Counted from the first letter of the stretch, positions 1 through 7,508 are shown. The stretch: DNA of 10,000 nucleotides from Thiobacillus sp. (GCA_020216925.1 JAIWOL010000070.1:1-10000); one strand, 5' to 3'. Notes: generated by a model not told the origin, from the letters alone. Translations and numbers: made by a program.

Positions 1-691
1 GCTGGTGGAGGCGGGAGCCGACATCATCGAACTGGGTGTGCCCTTTTCCGATCCCATGGCCGACGGGCCGGTGATCCAGCGTGCATCCGAGCGGGCGCTC
101 GCCAACAAGGTGGGTCTGAAGGACGTGCTATTGATGACGGCGGAATTCCGCAAGGCCAACAGCACGACGCCGGTGGTGCTGATGGGCTATGCCAACCCGG
201 TCGAGCGCATGGGCTACGCGGCGTTTGCCGAGGCCGCGAAAGCAGCGGGCGTGGACGGCGTATTGACGGTGGACATCCCGCCAGAGGAAGCAACAGGCGT
301 GGCGGATGTGTTCAAGGCTGCCGGCCTCGATCCCATTTTCCTGCTGTCGCCAACAACGCCGGAAGCGCGGGTGGCCCAGGTGGCGGCGGCGGCGGGTGGA
401 TTCATCTATTACGTGTCCCTGAAAGGGGTGACCGGGGCGGCCAATCTGGATACCGACGAAGTGGCCAGAAAACTGGCGATGGTGAGAAGCCACTGTGCGT
501 TGCCGGTGGGTGTGGGATTTGGCATCCGCGATGCGGCGACTGCCGAAGCAGTGGCGCGCATCGCCGATGCCGTGGTGGTGGGCAGTCGCATCGTCAATGA
601 AATCGAAACCGCGTCCGAGGGCGAGGTGGTCGAGCGCGTGAAGACGCTGGTGCGCGATCTGCGCCGGGGTGTCGACGCCGCGGGCAAGTAA
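1..691 (+). CDS. trpA: Tryptophan synthase alpha chain, 5'-truncated by window edge
   Basis: Cleaves indole-3-glycerol phosphate to indole and glyceraldehyde-3-phosphate in the cytoplasm; indole is channelled to the TrpB subunit to make tryptophan. The first complete codon is at base 2, and 229 residues are visible before the TAA. The segment [14 protein letters not shown] carries both catalytic acids: Glu encoded at 29-31 (E. coli Glu49) and Asp at 62-64 (E. coli Asp60). By that alignment about 40 N-terminal residues lie outside the window, so the full protein should be near the usual 268 residues. The phosphate-binding GVTGA loop and the VGFGI and VVVGSRIV strands of the TIM barrel follow in the expected order. 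A GTG at base 5 is in frame but is not a credible start, because it would remove the first beta strands. Only 12 nt separate it from accD, so the two are probably co-transcribed. Family and function are certain; only the start is unseen. Confidence 0.97.
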   Translation, partial: LVEAGADIIELGVPFSDPMADGPVIQRASERALANKVGLKDVLLMTAEFRKANSTTPVVLMGYANPVERMGYAAFAEAAKAAGVDGVLTVDIPPEEATGVADVFKAAGLDPIFLLSPTTPEARVAQVAAAAGGFIYYVSLKGVTGAANLDTDEVARKLAMVRSHCALPVGVGFGIRDAATAEAVARIADAVVVGSRIVNEIETASEGEVVERVKTLVRDLRRGVDAAGK

Positions 692-703
692 GCGGAGAAA
701 AAC

Positions 704-1573
704 ATGAGCTGGTTCCAGAAAATCCTGCCGCCCAAGATCAAGCGGCGCGTCCAGACGGCGAAGAAATCGATGCCCGAAGGGCTGTGGTCGAAATGCCCGG
801 CATGCAACGAGGTGCTTTATCGCGCCGATCTCGAAAGCAATCTTGAGGTATGCCCCAAGTGCGGCCACCATCATCGCATCGGTGCGCGTGCGCGGCTGGC
901 GATGTTGCTGGATGCCGAAGGCCAGCACGAAATCGGCGACACCGTCACGCCTCACGACCCGCTGAAATTCAAGGACAGCCGGAAATATCCGGATCGTCTG
1001 AAAGATGCCCAGACCGCCACCACCGAAACCGATGCGCTGGTGGTGATCGGCGGCAGCATCAAGGCGGTGCCAGCGGTGGCGGCGGCGTTCGAGTTCAAGT
1101 TCATGGGCGGGTCGATGGGGTCGGTGGTGGGTGAGCGTTTCGTGCGCGGGGTCGAAGCCGCGATCGAATCGAACTCGGCGTTCGTCTGTTTTTCCGCCAG
1201 CGGCGGTGCGCGCATGCAGGAAGGCCTGTTCTCGCTGATGCAGATGGCGAAGACCTCGGCCGCGCTGACGCAGCTGTCGCGCCATCGCCTGCCCTTCATC
1301 TCGGTGCTGACCGATCCCACCATGGGCGGCGTGTCGGCGAGTTTCGCCATGCTGGGCGACCTGATCGTCGCCGAACCCAATGCACTGATCGGCTTCGCCG
1401 GCCCGCGGGTGATCGAGCAGACGGTGCGCGAGACGCTGCCGGAAGGCTTTCAGCGCGCCGAATTCCTGCTGGAAAAAGGCGCCATCGACCGCATCATCGA
1501 CCGCCGTCGGATGCGCGACGAACTGGCCACGACGCTGGCGATGATGATGGGGCGCCCCGCTCTGGCGGCGTAG
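704..1573 (+). CDS. accD: Acetyl-CoA carboxylase carboxyltransferase subunit beta
   Basis: With AccA it transfers the carboxyl group from carboxybiotin on AccB to acetyl-CoA, giving malonyl-CoA, the first committed step of fatty acid synthesis. The protein has 289 residues (E. coli about 304). An N-terminal four-cysteine zinc ribbon is visible: Cys31, Cys34, Cys50 and Cys53, in the pattern CPAC...CPKCGHHH. The crotonase-like carboxyltransferase core follows, with the [11 protein letters not shown] oxyanion-hole segment, [16 protein letters not shown], and the C-terminal [21 protein letters not shown] block. The ATG at 704 is preceded by GGAG at 694-697, a good ribosome binding site at normal spacing, and the protein begins [10 protein letters not shown] as expected for proteobacterial AccD. 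It lies between trpA and folC, an order common in beta- and gammaproteobacteria. No odd features. Confidence 0.98.
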   Translation: MSWFQKILPPKIKRRVQTAKKSMPEGLWSKCPACNEVLYRADLESNLEVCPKCGHHHRIGARARLAMLLDAEGQHEIGDTVTPHDPLKFKDSRKYPDRLKDAQTATTETDALVVIGGSIKAVPAVAAAFEFKFMGGSMGSVVGERFVRGVEAAIESNSAFVCFSASGGARMQEGLFSLMQMAKTSAALTQLSRHRLPFISVLTDPTMGGVSASFAMLGDLIVAEPNALIGFAGPRVIEQTVRETLPEGFQRAEFLLEKGAIDRIIDRRRMRDELATTLAMMMGRPALAA

Positions 1574-1657
1574 TCGCCGCCCCCGGCCAGCCGCGTGCCT
1601 TGCCATGAGTAACCGCCCTGCATGCGGGCAGCGCCGCGCGAGATTGTTCACCACGCC

Positions 1658-2935
1658 ATGACTGCCTCTCCCCCGGCCAGCCTGAATGACTGGCTCACCC
1701 GCCTGGAGTTGCTGCATCCGACAGCCATCGAACTGGGACTGGAGCGGGTGCGCCGCGTGGCCGGCGCGCTCGCGCTGAGGCCGGGTTGTCCGCTGTTGAC
1801 CATAGGCGGCACAAACGGCAAGGGCTCCACCTGCGTCACGCTCGAAGCCATGCTTCTCGCGGCGGGGTACACGACGGGGCTCTACACTTCACCCCATCTC
1901 CTGCGCTACAACGAGCGCGTGCGAATCGCCGGACGCGAAGCGGGCGACGCCGAACTCGTGGCGGCTTTCGAAGCCATCGAATCCGCGCGCGGCGAAACCT
2001 CGCTCACCTATTTCGAGTTTGGCACGCTGGCTGCGATGCTGCTTTTCATTCAGGCCGGAGTCGACGTGGTCATACTCGAGGTGGGGCTGGGCGGCCGGCT
2101 CGACGCGGTCAACCTGTGGGACGCCGACGCTGCCCTTGTGACCAGTGTCGATCTCGACCATCAGGACTACCTGGGCCACACGCGCGAAGCCATCGGTTTT
2201 GAGAAGGCCGGCATTTTCCGTCCAGGGCGGTCGGCCTTGTGTGCCGATCCGGATCCGCCGTCCAGCCTGCTGGAACATGCGCGCGCCATCGGCGCAGATC
2301 TGCGCTGTATTGGCCGTGATTTCAGCTACCTGCGCAGCGGGGCGGGCTGGACATGGCGGGGCAGGCATGCGGTCTGGCAGGATTTGCCATTCCCGGCGAT
2401 GGCAGGCGCGTACCAACTGCGCAATGCCGCAGCAGCCCTGGCTGCGCTGGAGGCGGTATCCGGGCAACTGCCCGTGGACGCCGCGGCGATCCGCCAAGGC
2501 TTGCGGCAGGCGTGCGTGCCGGGCCGTTTCCAGACCATCGCCCAGGCGCCTGCCCTCATCGTGGACGTGGCGCACAACGCGGAAGCCGCGCGGGCGCTGG
2601 CGAGCGCGCTCGACGACACGCCGGTTGCAGGCCGCACCCTGGCCGTCATCGGCATGTTGGCCGACAAGGACGCGAGTGCCGTCATCGAGGCGCTGCGTGG
2701 CAGGGTGGACGTCTGGTGGGCCTGCACCCCGGATTCTCCGCGTGCGCGCGATGCGGCCAGTCTTGCAGCAACGATACGAAACGTCCTGCCAGGAGCGGAC
2801 GCGAGACTGGCCGCGACCCCGGTGGACGCCCTCGCAGCGGCGCGAAGCGCCGCGCGTGAAGGTGATAGAATCCTTGTCTTCGGTTCGTTTACCACCGTTG
2901 CCGCAGTCCTCGACCATGCCGCCACCCAGCAATGA
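1658..2935 (+). CDS. folC: Bifunctional dihydrofolate synthase / folylpolyglutamate synthase
   Basis: ATP-dependent ligase that adds glutamate to dihydropteroate (making dihydrofolate) and then further glutamates to reduced folates, in the cytoplasm. The P-loop IGGTNGKGST is at about residues 49-58, followed by the folate-loop region GLYTSPHLLRYNERVRI, EVGLGGRLDAVN, DLDHQDYLG and EKAGIF of the Mur-ligase-type ATPase domain. The C-terminal domain carries VDVAHNAEAARAL, GMLADKDA and a terminal FGSFTTVAAVLDH. I chose the ATG at 1658 (425 residues, E. coli 422) because MTASPPASLNDWLTRLELLHP aligns with the usual N-terminus; an in-frame ATG at 1622 would add 12 residues with no family counterpart. 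Neither start has a strong Shine-Dalgarno sequence. The last 20 nt overlap the start of the SPOR-domain gene. The start site is moderately certain and the function very certain. Confidence 0.96.
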   Translation: MTASPPASLNDWLTRLELLHPTAIELGLERVRRVAGALALRPGCPLLTIGGTNGKGSTCVTLEAMLLAAGYTTGLYTSPHLLRYNERVRIAGREAGDAELVAAFEAIESARGETSLTYFEFGTLAAMLLFIQAGVDVVILEVGLGGRLDAVNLWDADAALVTSVDLDHQDYLGHTREAIGFEKAGIFRPGRSALCADPDPPSSLLEHARAIGADLRCIGRDFSYLRSGAGWTWRGRHAVWQDLPFPAMAGAYQLRNAAAALAALEAVSGQLPVDAAAIRQGLRQACVPGRFQTIAQAPALIVDVAHNAEAARALASALDDTPVAGRTLAVIGMLADKDASAVIEALRGRVDVWWACTPDSPRARDAASLAATIRNVLPGADARLAATPVDALAAARSAAREGDRILVFGSFTTVAAVLDHAATQQ

Positions 2936-3572
2936 GCAAGACCTGAAGCGCCGCGCTCGGCGCAGGCTGATTGGTGCCGTGGCGCTCACTCTCCTGGCGA
3001 TCATCGTGTTGCCCCTGCTGCTCGAAGACAAGCCGCCACCGGCAAGCTCGCTTGCAGTCAAAATGCTTGCAGCCCCGTCGGACGAACCGGCCCGGCCTGA
3101 ACCCGCTCCAGCCGCGTCGGCCCCCACGCCGCCGCCTGTCGGCCAGGCCCCGCCCGCGCCGCGCCCCGAGCCTGAAACTGCTGCGCTCGCCCCCGTGCCT
3201 CACAAGGCCGTGCCGTCGCCGGCGGAACACAAACCGGTTCCCCGGCCGGAGGTCAAACCCGAAGCAAAGACCGAAGCGAAAGCGGCCCCCCTTCCGCCTG
3301 CCGCCCAGCCTCCGCTCAAGCCCGCCGAACGGACAGCCCCGCCCGGCCCCGCCCAGGGTACGTTCGTGGTGCAGTTGGCGGCGCTGTCCGATGCGGCCAA
3401 GGCGCGCGCGCTCGCCGCGCGCGCTTCGCAAACGGGCCTGCCGGCGTACACCGACGCGGCCGGCAAGCTGACCCGCGTGCGCGTCGGGCCTTTCCCCAGC
3501 CGCGAAGCAGCAGTGGCGGCGGCCGTAAAACTCGCCGAAAACGGCCTGGCCGGGCAGGTCATCGCCAAGTGA
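2916..3572 (+). CDS. dedD: DedD-like SPOR-domain cell division protein
   Basis: Inner-membrane protein whose periplasmic SPOR domain is expected to bind denuded glycan strands of septal peptidoglycan during constriction. The 218-residue product (E. coli DedD 220) has three parts. A short basic cytoplasmic tail (KRRARRR, 11-17) is followed by one transmembrane helix at about 18-36 (LIGAVALTLLAIIVLPLLL). A long Pro/Ala/Lys-rich linker spans about 38-147. The SPOR domain at about 149-218 begins GTFVVQLAAL and contains the typical TRVRVGPFPSREAA motif. The same frame is open far upstream inside folC, but the ATG at 2916 gives the correct membrane topology and length. It overlaps folC by 20 nt and cvpA by 4 nt, so translation is probably coupled. 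The folC-dedD-cvpA-purF order matches E. coli, which supports the assignment beyond the weakly conserved sequence. Confidence 0.9.
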   Translation: MPPPSNEQDLKRRARRRLIGAVALTLLAIIVLPLLLEDKPPPASSLAVKMLAAPSDEPARPEPAPAASAPTPPPVGQAPPAPRPEPETAALAPVPHKAVPSPAEHKPVPRPEVKPEAKTEAKAAPLPPAAQPPLKPAERTAPPGPAQGTFVVQLAALSDAAKARALAARASQTGLPAYTDAAGKLTRVRVGPFPSREAAVAAAVKLAENGLAGQVIAK

Positions 3573-4066
3573 CCCTGCTCGACCTGATCGTGCTGTTGCT
3601 GCTGCTGCTGACCGTGCTGCGCGGGCTGATGCGCGGTTTCGTCGGTACGCTGTTTTCGCTGGGGGCCTGGCTGCTGGCCTTTTTTGCAGGCAAATGGGGG
3701 GCATTGCTGGTGGGGCCGTGGTTGCCGTTTGGGGCGGACAATCCGGGTATCCAGTATTTTGCGGGCTTTGTCGTGGTGTTCCTGGCGGTGTTGATCGGGG
3801 TGCTGCTGCTCGGGCATGTGCTTGGGGCGGTGGTTGCCGCTGCCGGGCTCGGCCCGGTCGATACCGTGCTGGGTGGCGTGTTGGGCCTGGCCAAGGGCGG
3901 GGTGATCCTGGTGGGGCTCACGCTGGCGGCGGGACTCACCGCGCTTCCGCGCACCGATTTCTGGCAGAAAGCTGCGTTCTCGGGCAGCTTGCAGACGATG
4001 GCGCATGCGGTTTTGCCGCTGCTGCCGAATGAAATTGCAAAACACGTTCGTTTTGAACACAAGTAG
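3569..4066 (+). CDS. cvpA: CvpA family inner-membrane protein
   Basis: Small polytopic membrane protein; in E. coli the homologue is linked to colicin V production and envelope stress tolerance, but its molecular activity is not settled. The 165-residue product (E. coli 162) shows four hydrophobic segments at about 5-17, 26-47, 63-90 and 104-124. The family hallmark [15 protein letters not shown] comes after the first segment, and [18 protein letters not shown] before the last. The start is GTG at 3569, overlapping the preceding TGA in a GTGA arrangement, with AGG about 10 nt upstream. No ATG is available near the correct N-terminus. It ends 8 nt before purF, the classic cvpA-purF pair. The start contains a run of CTG/TTG leucine codons at 3591-3610. 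The final ten codons are noticeably AT-rich compared with the rest of the gene. Confidence 0.95.
   Translation: MTLLDLIVLLLLLLTVLRGLMRGFVGTLFSLGAWLLAFFAGKWGALLVGPWLPFGADNPGIQYFAGFVVVFLAVLIGVLLLGHVLGAVVAAAGLGPVDTVLGGVLGLAKGGVILVGLTLAAGLTALPRTDFWQKAAFSGSLQTMAHAVLPLLPNEIAKHVRFEHK
4038..4055. promoter_or_regulatory. AT-rich inverted repeat just upstream of purF, possible operator
   Basis: CAAAAC (4038-4043) and GTTTTG (4050-4055) are perfect reverse complements around ACGTTC, ending 19 nt before the purF ATG. A nested GTTC/GAAC pair (4046-4049 and 4055-4058) offers an alternative small hairpin. It lies in the last codons of cvpA, where codon choice turns AT-rich (ATT, GCA, AAA, GTT, CGT, TTT) in an otherwise GC-rich gene. 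The palindrome loosely recalls LacI-family purine operators, but whether this organism has such a repressor is unknown. Functional role is inference. Confidence 0.2.
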
Positions 4067-4074
4067 GTGAGGCT

Positions 4075-5592
4075 ATGTGCGGAGTAATCGGAATCGCTGC
4101 CAACACGCCGGTGAATCAGTTGCTGTACGACGGGCTGATGGTGCTGCAGCATCGCGGACAGGATGCCGCCGGCATCGTCACGGCGGAAGGCAGCCGGTTC
4201 CACATGCACAAGGGACAGGGTCTCGCGCGCGATGTGTTCCGCACGCGCGACATGCGCAATCTGCTGGGCGACATGGGCGTGGCGCATGTGCGCTACCCCA
4301 CCGCGGGCAGCGCCTCGTCGTCGGCGGAGTCCCAGCCGTTCTATGTGAATTCGCCCTACGGCATCGTGCTGGGTCACAACGGCAACCTCACCAATACCCA
4401 CGAGCTGAAGGAGGCGCTATTCCGCAGCGACCTGCGTCACGTCAACACCAACTCGGATTCCGAGGTGCTGCTGAACGTGCTGGCGCACGAACTCCAGGTG
4501 CGCGCGTCGGGGCGCCAGTTGAGCCCCGATACGATTTTTGGTGCGGTGGCCGGCGTGCATGCGCGCTGCAAAGGCGCCTACGCAGTGGTGGCCTTTATCG
4601 CCGGTTACGGCCTGCTGGCGTTTCGCGACCCGTACGGTATCCGCCCGCTGGTGATCGGCGTGAACGAGAGCGTGACCCCGCACGAATACATGGTGGCGTC
4701 GGAAAGCGTTGCCATCGATGCGCTGGGCTTCCAGCTGCTGCGCGACGTGGCCCCGGGCGAAGCCGTGTTCATCGACAGCCAGCGTCGCCTGCACAACCGC
4801 GTATGCAGTGACAAGGCCGCGCTCAACCCGTGTATTTTTGAATATGTGTACCTGGCGCGCCCGGATTCGGTGATGGACGGCGTGTCGGTCTACAGCACCC
4901 GCCTGGCGATGGGCGTATCGCTCGCCGAGAAGATCAAGCGGGAGTTCTCTCATCTCAAAATCGATGTGGTGATTCCCATCCCCGACACCAGCCGGCCTTC
5001 TGCGTTGCAACTGGCGAACCACCTCAACGTGCCTTACCGCGAAGGTTTCATCAAAAACCGTTACATCGGCCGCACCTTCATCATGCCGGGGCAGGCGCTG
5101 CGCAAGAAATCGGTACGCCAGAAGCTCAACGCCATTGGCGAGGAATTCAAGGACCGCAATGTGTTGTTGGTCGACGATTCCATCGTGCGCGGCACCACCA
5201 GCCGCGAGATCGTGCAGATGGCGCGCGATGCCGGAGCGGCCAAGGTCTATTTCGCCTCGGCCTCGCCCCCCGTGCGCTATTCCAACGTCTACGGCATCGA
5301 CATGCCGACCCGCAACGAACTGATCGCCAATGGCCGCAGCGACGGGGAAATCGCCCGCGAGATCGGCTGCGATGCGCTGATCTACCAGGATCTCGACGCG
5401 ATGGTGGGGGTGGTGAAAGCCGCCAACCCCGCCATCGCCGATTTCGATACTTCGTGTTTTGACGGGCGCTACATCACCGGCGACGTCACGCCCGAGTACC
5501 TCGAGTACGTCGAGGCCGTGCGCAATGGCGAGACGCCGCCGTCGGCGCTGTCGACCCAGCAACTGGATTTGAATCTTGCAACGGGAACCTGA
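4075..5592 (+). CDS. purF: Amidophosphoribosyltransferase
   Basis: Catalyses the first committed step of purine synthesis: PRPP plus glutamine to 5-phosphoribosylamine, glutamate and pyrophosphate, in the cytoplasm. The 505-residue product equals the E. coli length. Met1 is followed directly by Cys2, which becomes the N-terminal nucleophile of the Ntn-type glutaminase domain (about 2-235, with [18 protein letters not shown] and HNGNLTN at 101-107). The phosphoribosyltransferase domain has the PRPP loop [14 protein letters not shown] at about 363-376 and RPSALQLA near 307. No N-terminal propeptide is present, as in the E. coli type rather than the Bacillus iron-sulfur type. AGGTGAGG at 4065-4072 immediately before the ATG is a good ribosome binding site and overlaps the cvpA stop. 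A terminator-like hairpin follows the gene. Confidence 0.98.
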   Translation: MCGVIGIAANTPVNQLLYDGLMVLQHRGQDAAGIVTAEGSRFHMHKGQGLARDVFRTRDMRNLLGDMGVAHVRYPTAGSASSSAESQPFYVNSPYGIVLGHNGNLTNTHELKEALFRSDLRHVNTNSDSEVLLNVLAHELQVRASGRQLSPDTIFGAVAGVHARCKGAYAVVAFIAGYGLLAFRDPYGIRPLVIGVNESVTPHEYMVASESVAIDALGFQLLRDVAPGEAVFIDSQRRLHNRVCSDKAALNPCIFEYVYLARPDSVMDGVSVYSTRLAMGVSLAEKIKREFSHLKIDVVIPIPDTSRPSALQLANHLNVPYREGFIKNRYIGRTFIMPGQALRKKSVRQKLNAIGEEFKDRNVLLVDDSIVRGTTSREIVQMARDAGAAKVYFASASPPVRYSNVYGIDMPTRNELIANGRSDGEIAREIGCDALIYQDLDAMVGVVKAANPAIADFDTSCFDGRYITGDVTPEYLEYVEAVRNGETPPSALSTQQLDLNLATGT

Positions 5593-5616
5593 ACCAGCCT
5601 GCACAGCCCAAAAACG

Positions 5617-5652
5617 CCCCCGGACCGGTACCCTGTTCGGAGGTTTCATTTT
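5617..5652 (+). terminator. Weak intrinsic-terminator-like hairpin between purF and metZ
   Basis: CCGGAC (5620-5625) can pair with GTTCGG (5635-5640), with one G-U wobble and a 9-nt loop. Beyond a C/A mismatch, CC (5617-5618) pairs with GG (5642-5643). TTTCATTTT (5644-5652) follows directly. It begins 25 nt after the purF stop and ends 12 nt before metZ. The stem is imperfect and the T tract interrupted, so it may act as a partial terminator or attenuator rather than a full stop. Confidence 0.35.
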
Positions 5653-5661
5653 CAGGAACAG
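5633..5661 (+). promoter_or_regulatory. metZ: Alternative hairpin masking the metZ ribosome binding site
   Basis: CTGTTC (5633-5638) and GAACAG (5656-5661) are perfect 6-nt reverse complements with a 17-nt loop. The downstream arm overlaps the likely Shine-Dalgarno AGGA (5654-5657) of metZ, and the upstream arm shares bases 5635-5638 with the terminator-like stem. The two structures therefore cannot form together. This is the geometry of an attenuator or translation switch, but six base pairs can arise by chance. Confidence 0.22.
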
Positions 5662-5664
5662 AGC

Positions 5665-6834
5665 ATGAACGAAGCATACGACCTCGATACGCTGGGTGTG
5701 CGCGCCGGCACGGTACGCAGCCAGTTCAATGAACATTCGGAGGCCATGTTTCTCACCTCCAGCTTCGTTTTTGGCAGCGCGGCCGAGGCGGCTGCGCGTT
5801 TCAAGGGCGAACAGCCGGGACCGATCTACGCGCGCTTCACCAACCCCACCGTCAACATGATGGAAACCCGGCTGGCCGCGCTGGAAGGCGCAGAACGCGG
5901 CGTGGCCTTTGCTTCCGGCATGGCGGCGATTCTGGCCACGGTGATGGGGCTGATGCAAGCGGGCGAGCATGTGGTGGCGTCGCGCTCGATTTTTGGTTCC
6001 ACCGTGCAGCTGTTTTCCAACATCCTCTGCCGCTTCGGTATCGAAACGACCTATGTGTCGCCGACCGATCCGGCGGAATGGCGCGCGGCAGTCAAACCGA
6101 ACACGAAACTGTTTTTTGTCGAATCGCCGTCCAATCCGCTGACCGAGGTGAGCGATATCCGCGCGCTCGCCGACATCGCGCATGAAGCGGGCGCGTGGCT
6201 TGCGGTGGATAACTGCTTCTGTTCGCCCGCGCTGCAAAAACCCCTGATGCTCGGGGCCGATATCGTGATCCATTCCGCGACCAAGTATCTCGACGGTCAG
6301 GGACGGGTTCTGGGGGGGGCCGTGCTCGGTTCGCAGGCGCTGATGGAAGGCGTGTATGCCTTTCTGCGCACGGCAGGCCCGACGCTGTCGGCGTTCAATG
6401 CCTGGGTCATACTCAAAGGCATGGAAACGCTGGCGATCCGTATGGAGGCGCATTCGCGCAATGCGCTGGCGCTGGCGCGGTGGCTGGAGGCGCAGCCGCA
6501 GGTGGCGCGCGTGCTGTATCCCGGCCTGCCGTCGCACCCGCAGCATGCACTCGCGATGGCGCAGCAGAAAACCGGGGGCGGTATCGTCGCGTTCGAGCTC
6601 AGGGGCGGGCAGCCGGCCGCGTGGAAACTGATCGACAGCACGCGCTTGCTGTCGATTACCGCCAACCTGGGCGACACCAAAACCACCGTCACCCACCCGG
6701 CGACGACCACGCACAGCCGCATGACGCCGGAACAGCGCGCCGCTGCCGGCATCGGCGACGGATTGGTGCGCATCGCCGTGGGGCTTGAGTCGGTGGCGGA
6801 CATCCAGGCCGATCTGGCGCGGGGGCTGGCCTGA
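5665..6834 (+). CDS. metZ: O-succinylhomoserine sulfhydrylase
   Basis: PLP enzyme of the Cys/Met metabolism family that makes homocysteine directly from O-succinylhomoserine and sulfide, bypassing cystathionine in methionine synthesis. The 389-residue product has the cofactor-contacting YARFTNPT (Tyr55, Arg57), SGMAAI (84-89), Asp182 in AVDN, and the Schiff-base lysine Lys207 in HSATKYLDGQGRVLGGAV. The C-terminal block SLGDTKTTVTHPA-type motif appears as NLGDTKTTVTHPATTTH. GQGRVLGG after the lysine and the SNILCRFGIETTYV segment favour MetZ over MetB or MetY; substrate preference (succinyl versus acetyl ester) is still inferred. ATG at 5665 has AGGA at 5654-5657 upstream. A G8 homopolymer lies at 6312-6319, just after the active-site lysine. 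The TGA overlaps the next gene's ATG by one base. Confidence 0.93.
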   Translation: MNEAYDLDTLGVRAGTVRSQFNEHSEAMFLTSSFVFGSAAEAAARFKGEQPGPIYARFTNPTVNMMETRLAALEGAERGVAFASGMAAILATVMGLMQAGEHVVASRSIFGSTVQLFSNILCRFGIETTYVSPTDPAEWRAAVKPNTKLFFVESPSNPLTEVSDIRALADIAHEAGAWLAVDNCFCSPALQKPLMLGADIVIHSATKYLDGQGRVLGGAVLGSQALMEGVYAFLRTAGPTLSAFNAWVILKGMETLAIRMEAHSRNALALARWLEAQPQVARVLYPGLPSHPQHALAMAQQKTGGGIVAFELRGGQPAAWKLIDSTRLLSITANLGDTKTTVTHPATTTHSRMTPEQRAAAGIGDGLVRIAVGLESVADIQADLARGLA

Positions 6835-7499
6835 TGATGCGGCGCTGGCTGACGCGGAGCATCGGGCTGGCCCTGATCGCCGGCGCGGCGCAGGCGGCCG
6901 ACATGACCGTGCTGCGTTATGTGGAGCAGTACCCGGGTGATCCGCCGTATGTGACGCGGCTCCTCGTGACTCCCGCCTTCATGCGCATGGACAGCGGGGA
7001 GGATGCAGGCGATTTCGTGCTGCTCGATCGTCGCGAGAAGACGGTCTACAACGTGATGCTCGGCAGCGGCATGGCAATGGCCTTTGTTCCAGGCCGGCTG
7101 CCGGCGCGGCCAGCGGCCTGGCGCGCCCGGCTGGAAACCCGGCCTGGCGCGGCAAGCACCCTGAACTATCGCCTGCTTGTGAACCGGTCCGTGTGCAGCG
7201 AAGGCAAGCTCGCGCCAGGCGCCGCGCCGGATGTGGCGCGCGCCTTGGGCGAATTGAAATCCGTGCTGGCGGTGACGCAATATCGGGTATGGCAGGCATC
7301 GCCGCGCGAGATGCAGAATGACTGCGATCTGGCCAACCTGGTATGGGAGTTTGGCCGCGTGCTCAAGGCGGGCCTGCCGCTGGAGGAAACGGAAGCCGGC
7401 GGGCGGGTGCGTCAGTTTGAAAGTGAAAGCCGCATGCCGCTCGATCCGGCGCTGTTCAGCCTGCCTGAGGGCCTGCCGGTTCTCAACGCCGATTCATAA
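6834..7499 (+). CDS. Uncharacterised exported protein coupled to metZ
   Basis: A 221-residue protein I do not recognise with confidence. Residues 1-22 are a clear Sec signal peptide (MMRRWLTRS, hydrophobic IGLALIAGA, AQAA cleavage region), so the mature form is probably periplasmic. The mature part opens with a beta-rich pattern, MTVLRYVEQYPGD then RLLVTPAFMRMDSG and DFVLLDRREKTVYNV. This recalls DUF4412/LolA-like lipoprotein-carrier folds in which a strand reads 'MRMD' followed by 'LLD..KTVY'; that similarity is an inference from pattern only. Two cysteines, Cys121 and Cys164, could form a disulfide in the periplasm. The rest is charged and amphipathic with no catalytic motif visible. The stop of metZ and this ATG share a base (TGATG), implying translational coupling; a second ATG follows immediately at 6837. 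The 3' end overlaps lpxH on the other strand by 6 bp. Confidence 0.85.
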   Translation: MMRRWLTRSIGLALIAGAAQAADMTVLRYVEQYPGDPPYVTRLLVTPAFMRMDSGEDAGDFVLLDRREKTVYNVMLGSGMAMAFVPGRLPARPAAWRARLETRPGAASTLNYRLLVNRSVCSEGKLAPGAAPDVARALGELKSVLAVTQYRVWQASPREMQNDCDLANLVWEFGRVLKAGLPLEETEAGGRVRQFESESRMPLDPALFSLPEGLPVLNADS

Positions 7500-7508
7500 G
7501 GCCGGCAG
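7473..7508. other. Inverted repeat spanning the convergent gene ends
   Basis: CTGCCGG (7473-7479) and CCGGCAG (7502-7508) are perfect 7-nt reverse complements with a 22-nt spacer that contains both overlapping stop codons (TAA at 7497-7499 on plus, TGA from 7496-7494 on minus). It could form a stem in either transcript and slow or protect both 3' ends. No T tract follows on either strand, so it is not a standard intrinsic terminator. Confidence 0.2.

Noticed and set aside
1622..1657. Earlier ATG for folC
   Set aside because: The extra 12 residues have no match to the family N-terminus and there is no ribosome binding site before it; 1658 gives the expected length.
128..1717. A 529-codon open frame on the minus strand across trpA and accD
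   Set aside because: It is rich in His, Arg and Gln with no recognisable domain, lies opposite two certain genes, and is the usual antisense by-product of GC-rich codon use.
3024..3357. Low-complexity, Pro/Ala/Lys-rich stretch that could look like non-coding or horizontally acquired DNA
   Set aside because: It is the normal flexible linker between the membrane helix and SPOR domain of DedD-like proteins and stays in frame.
3591..3610. CTG-type simple repeat at the start of cvpA
   Set aside because: It is a short, imperfect leucine-codon run in a transmembrane helix, ordinary for GC-rich membrane proteins.
3664..3685. GGCC/GGCC stem followed by six T in cvpA
   Set aside because: Only four Watson-Crick pairs with an 8-nt loop; the T run simply encodes two Phe codons in a membrane helix, and the operon clearly continues.
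4417..6714. A 765-codon open frame on the minus strand across purF and metZ
   Set aside because: Same His/Arg-rich composition, no motif, no ribosome binding site, and both opposing genes are complete known enzymes.
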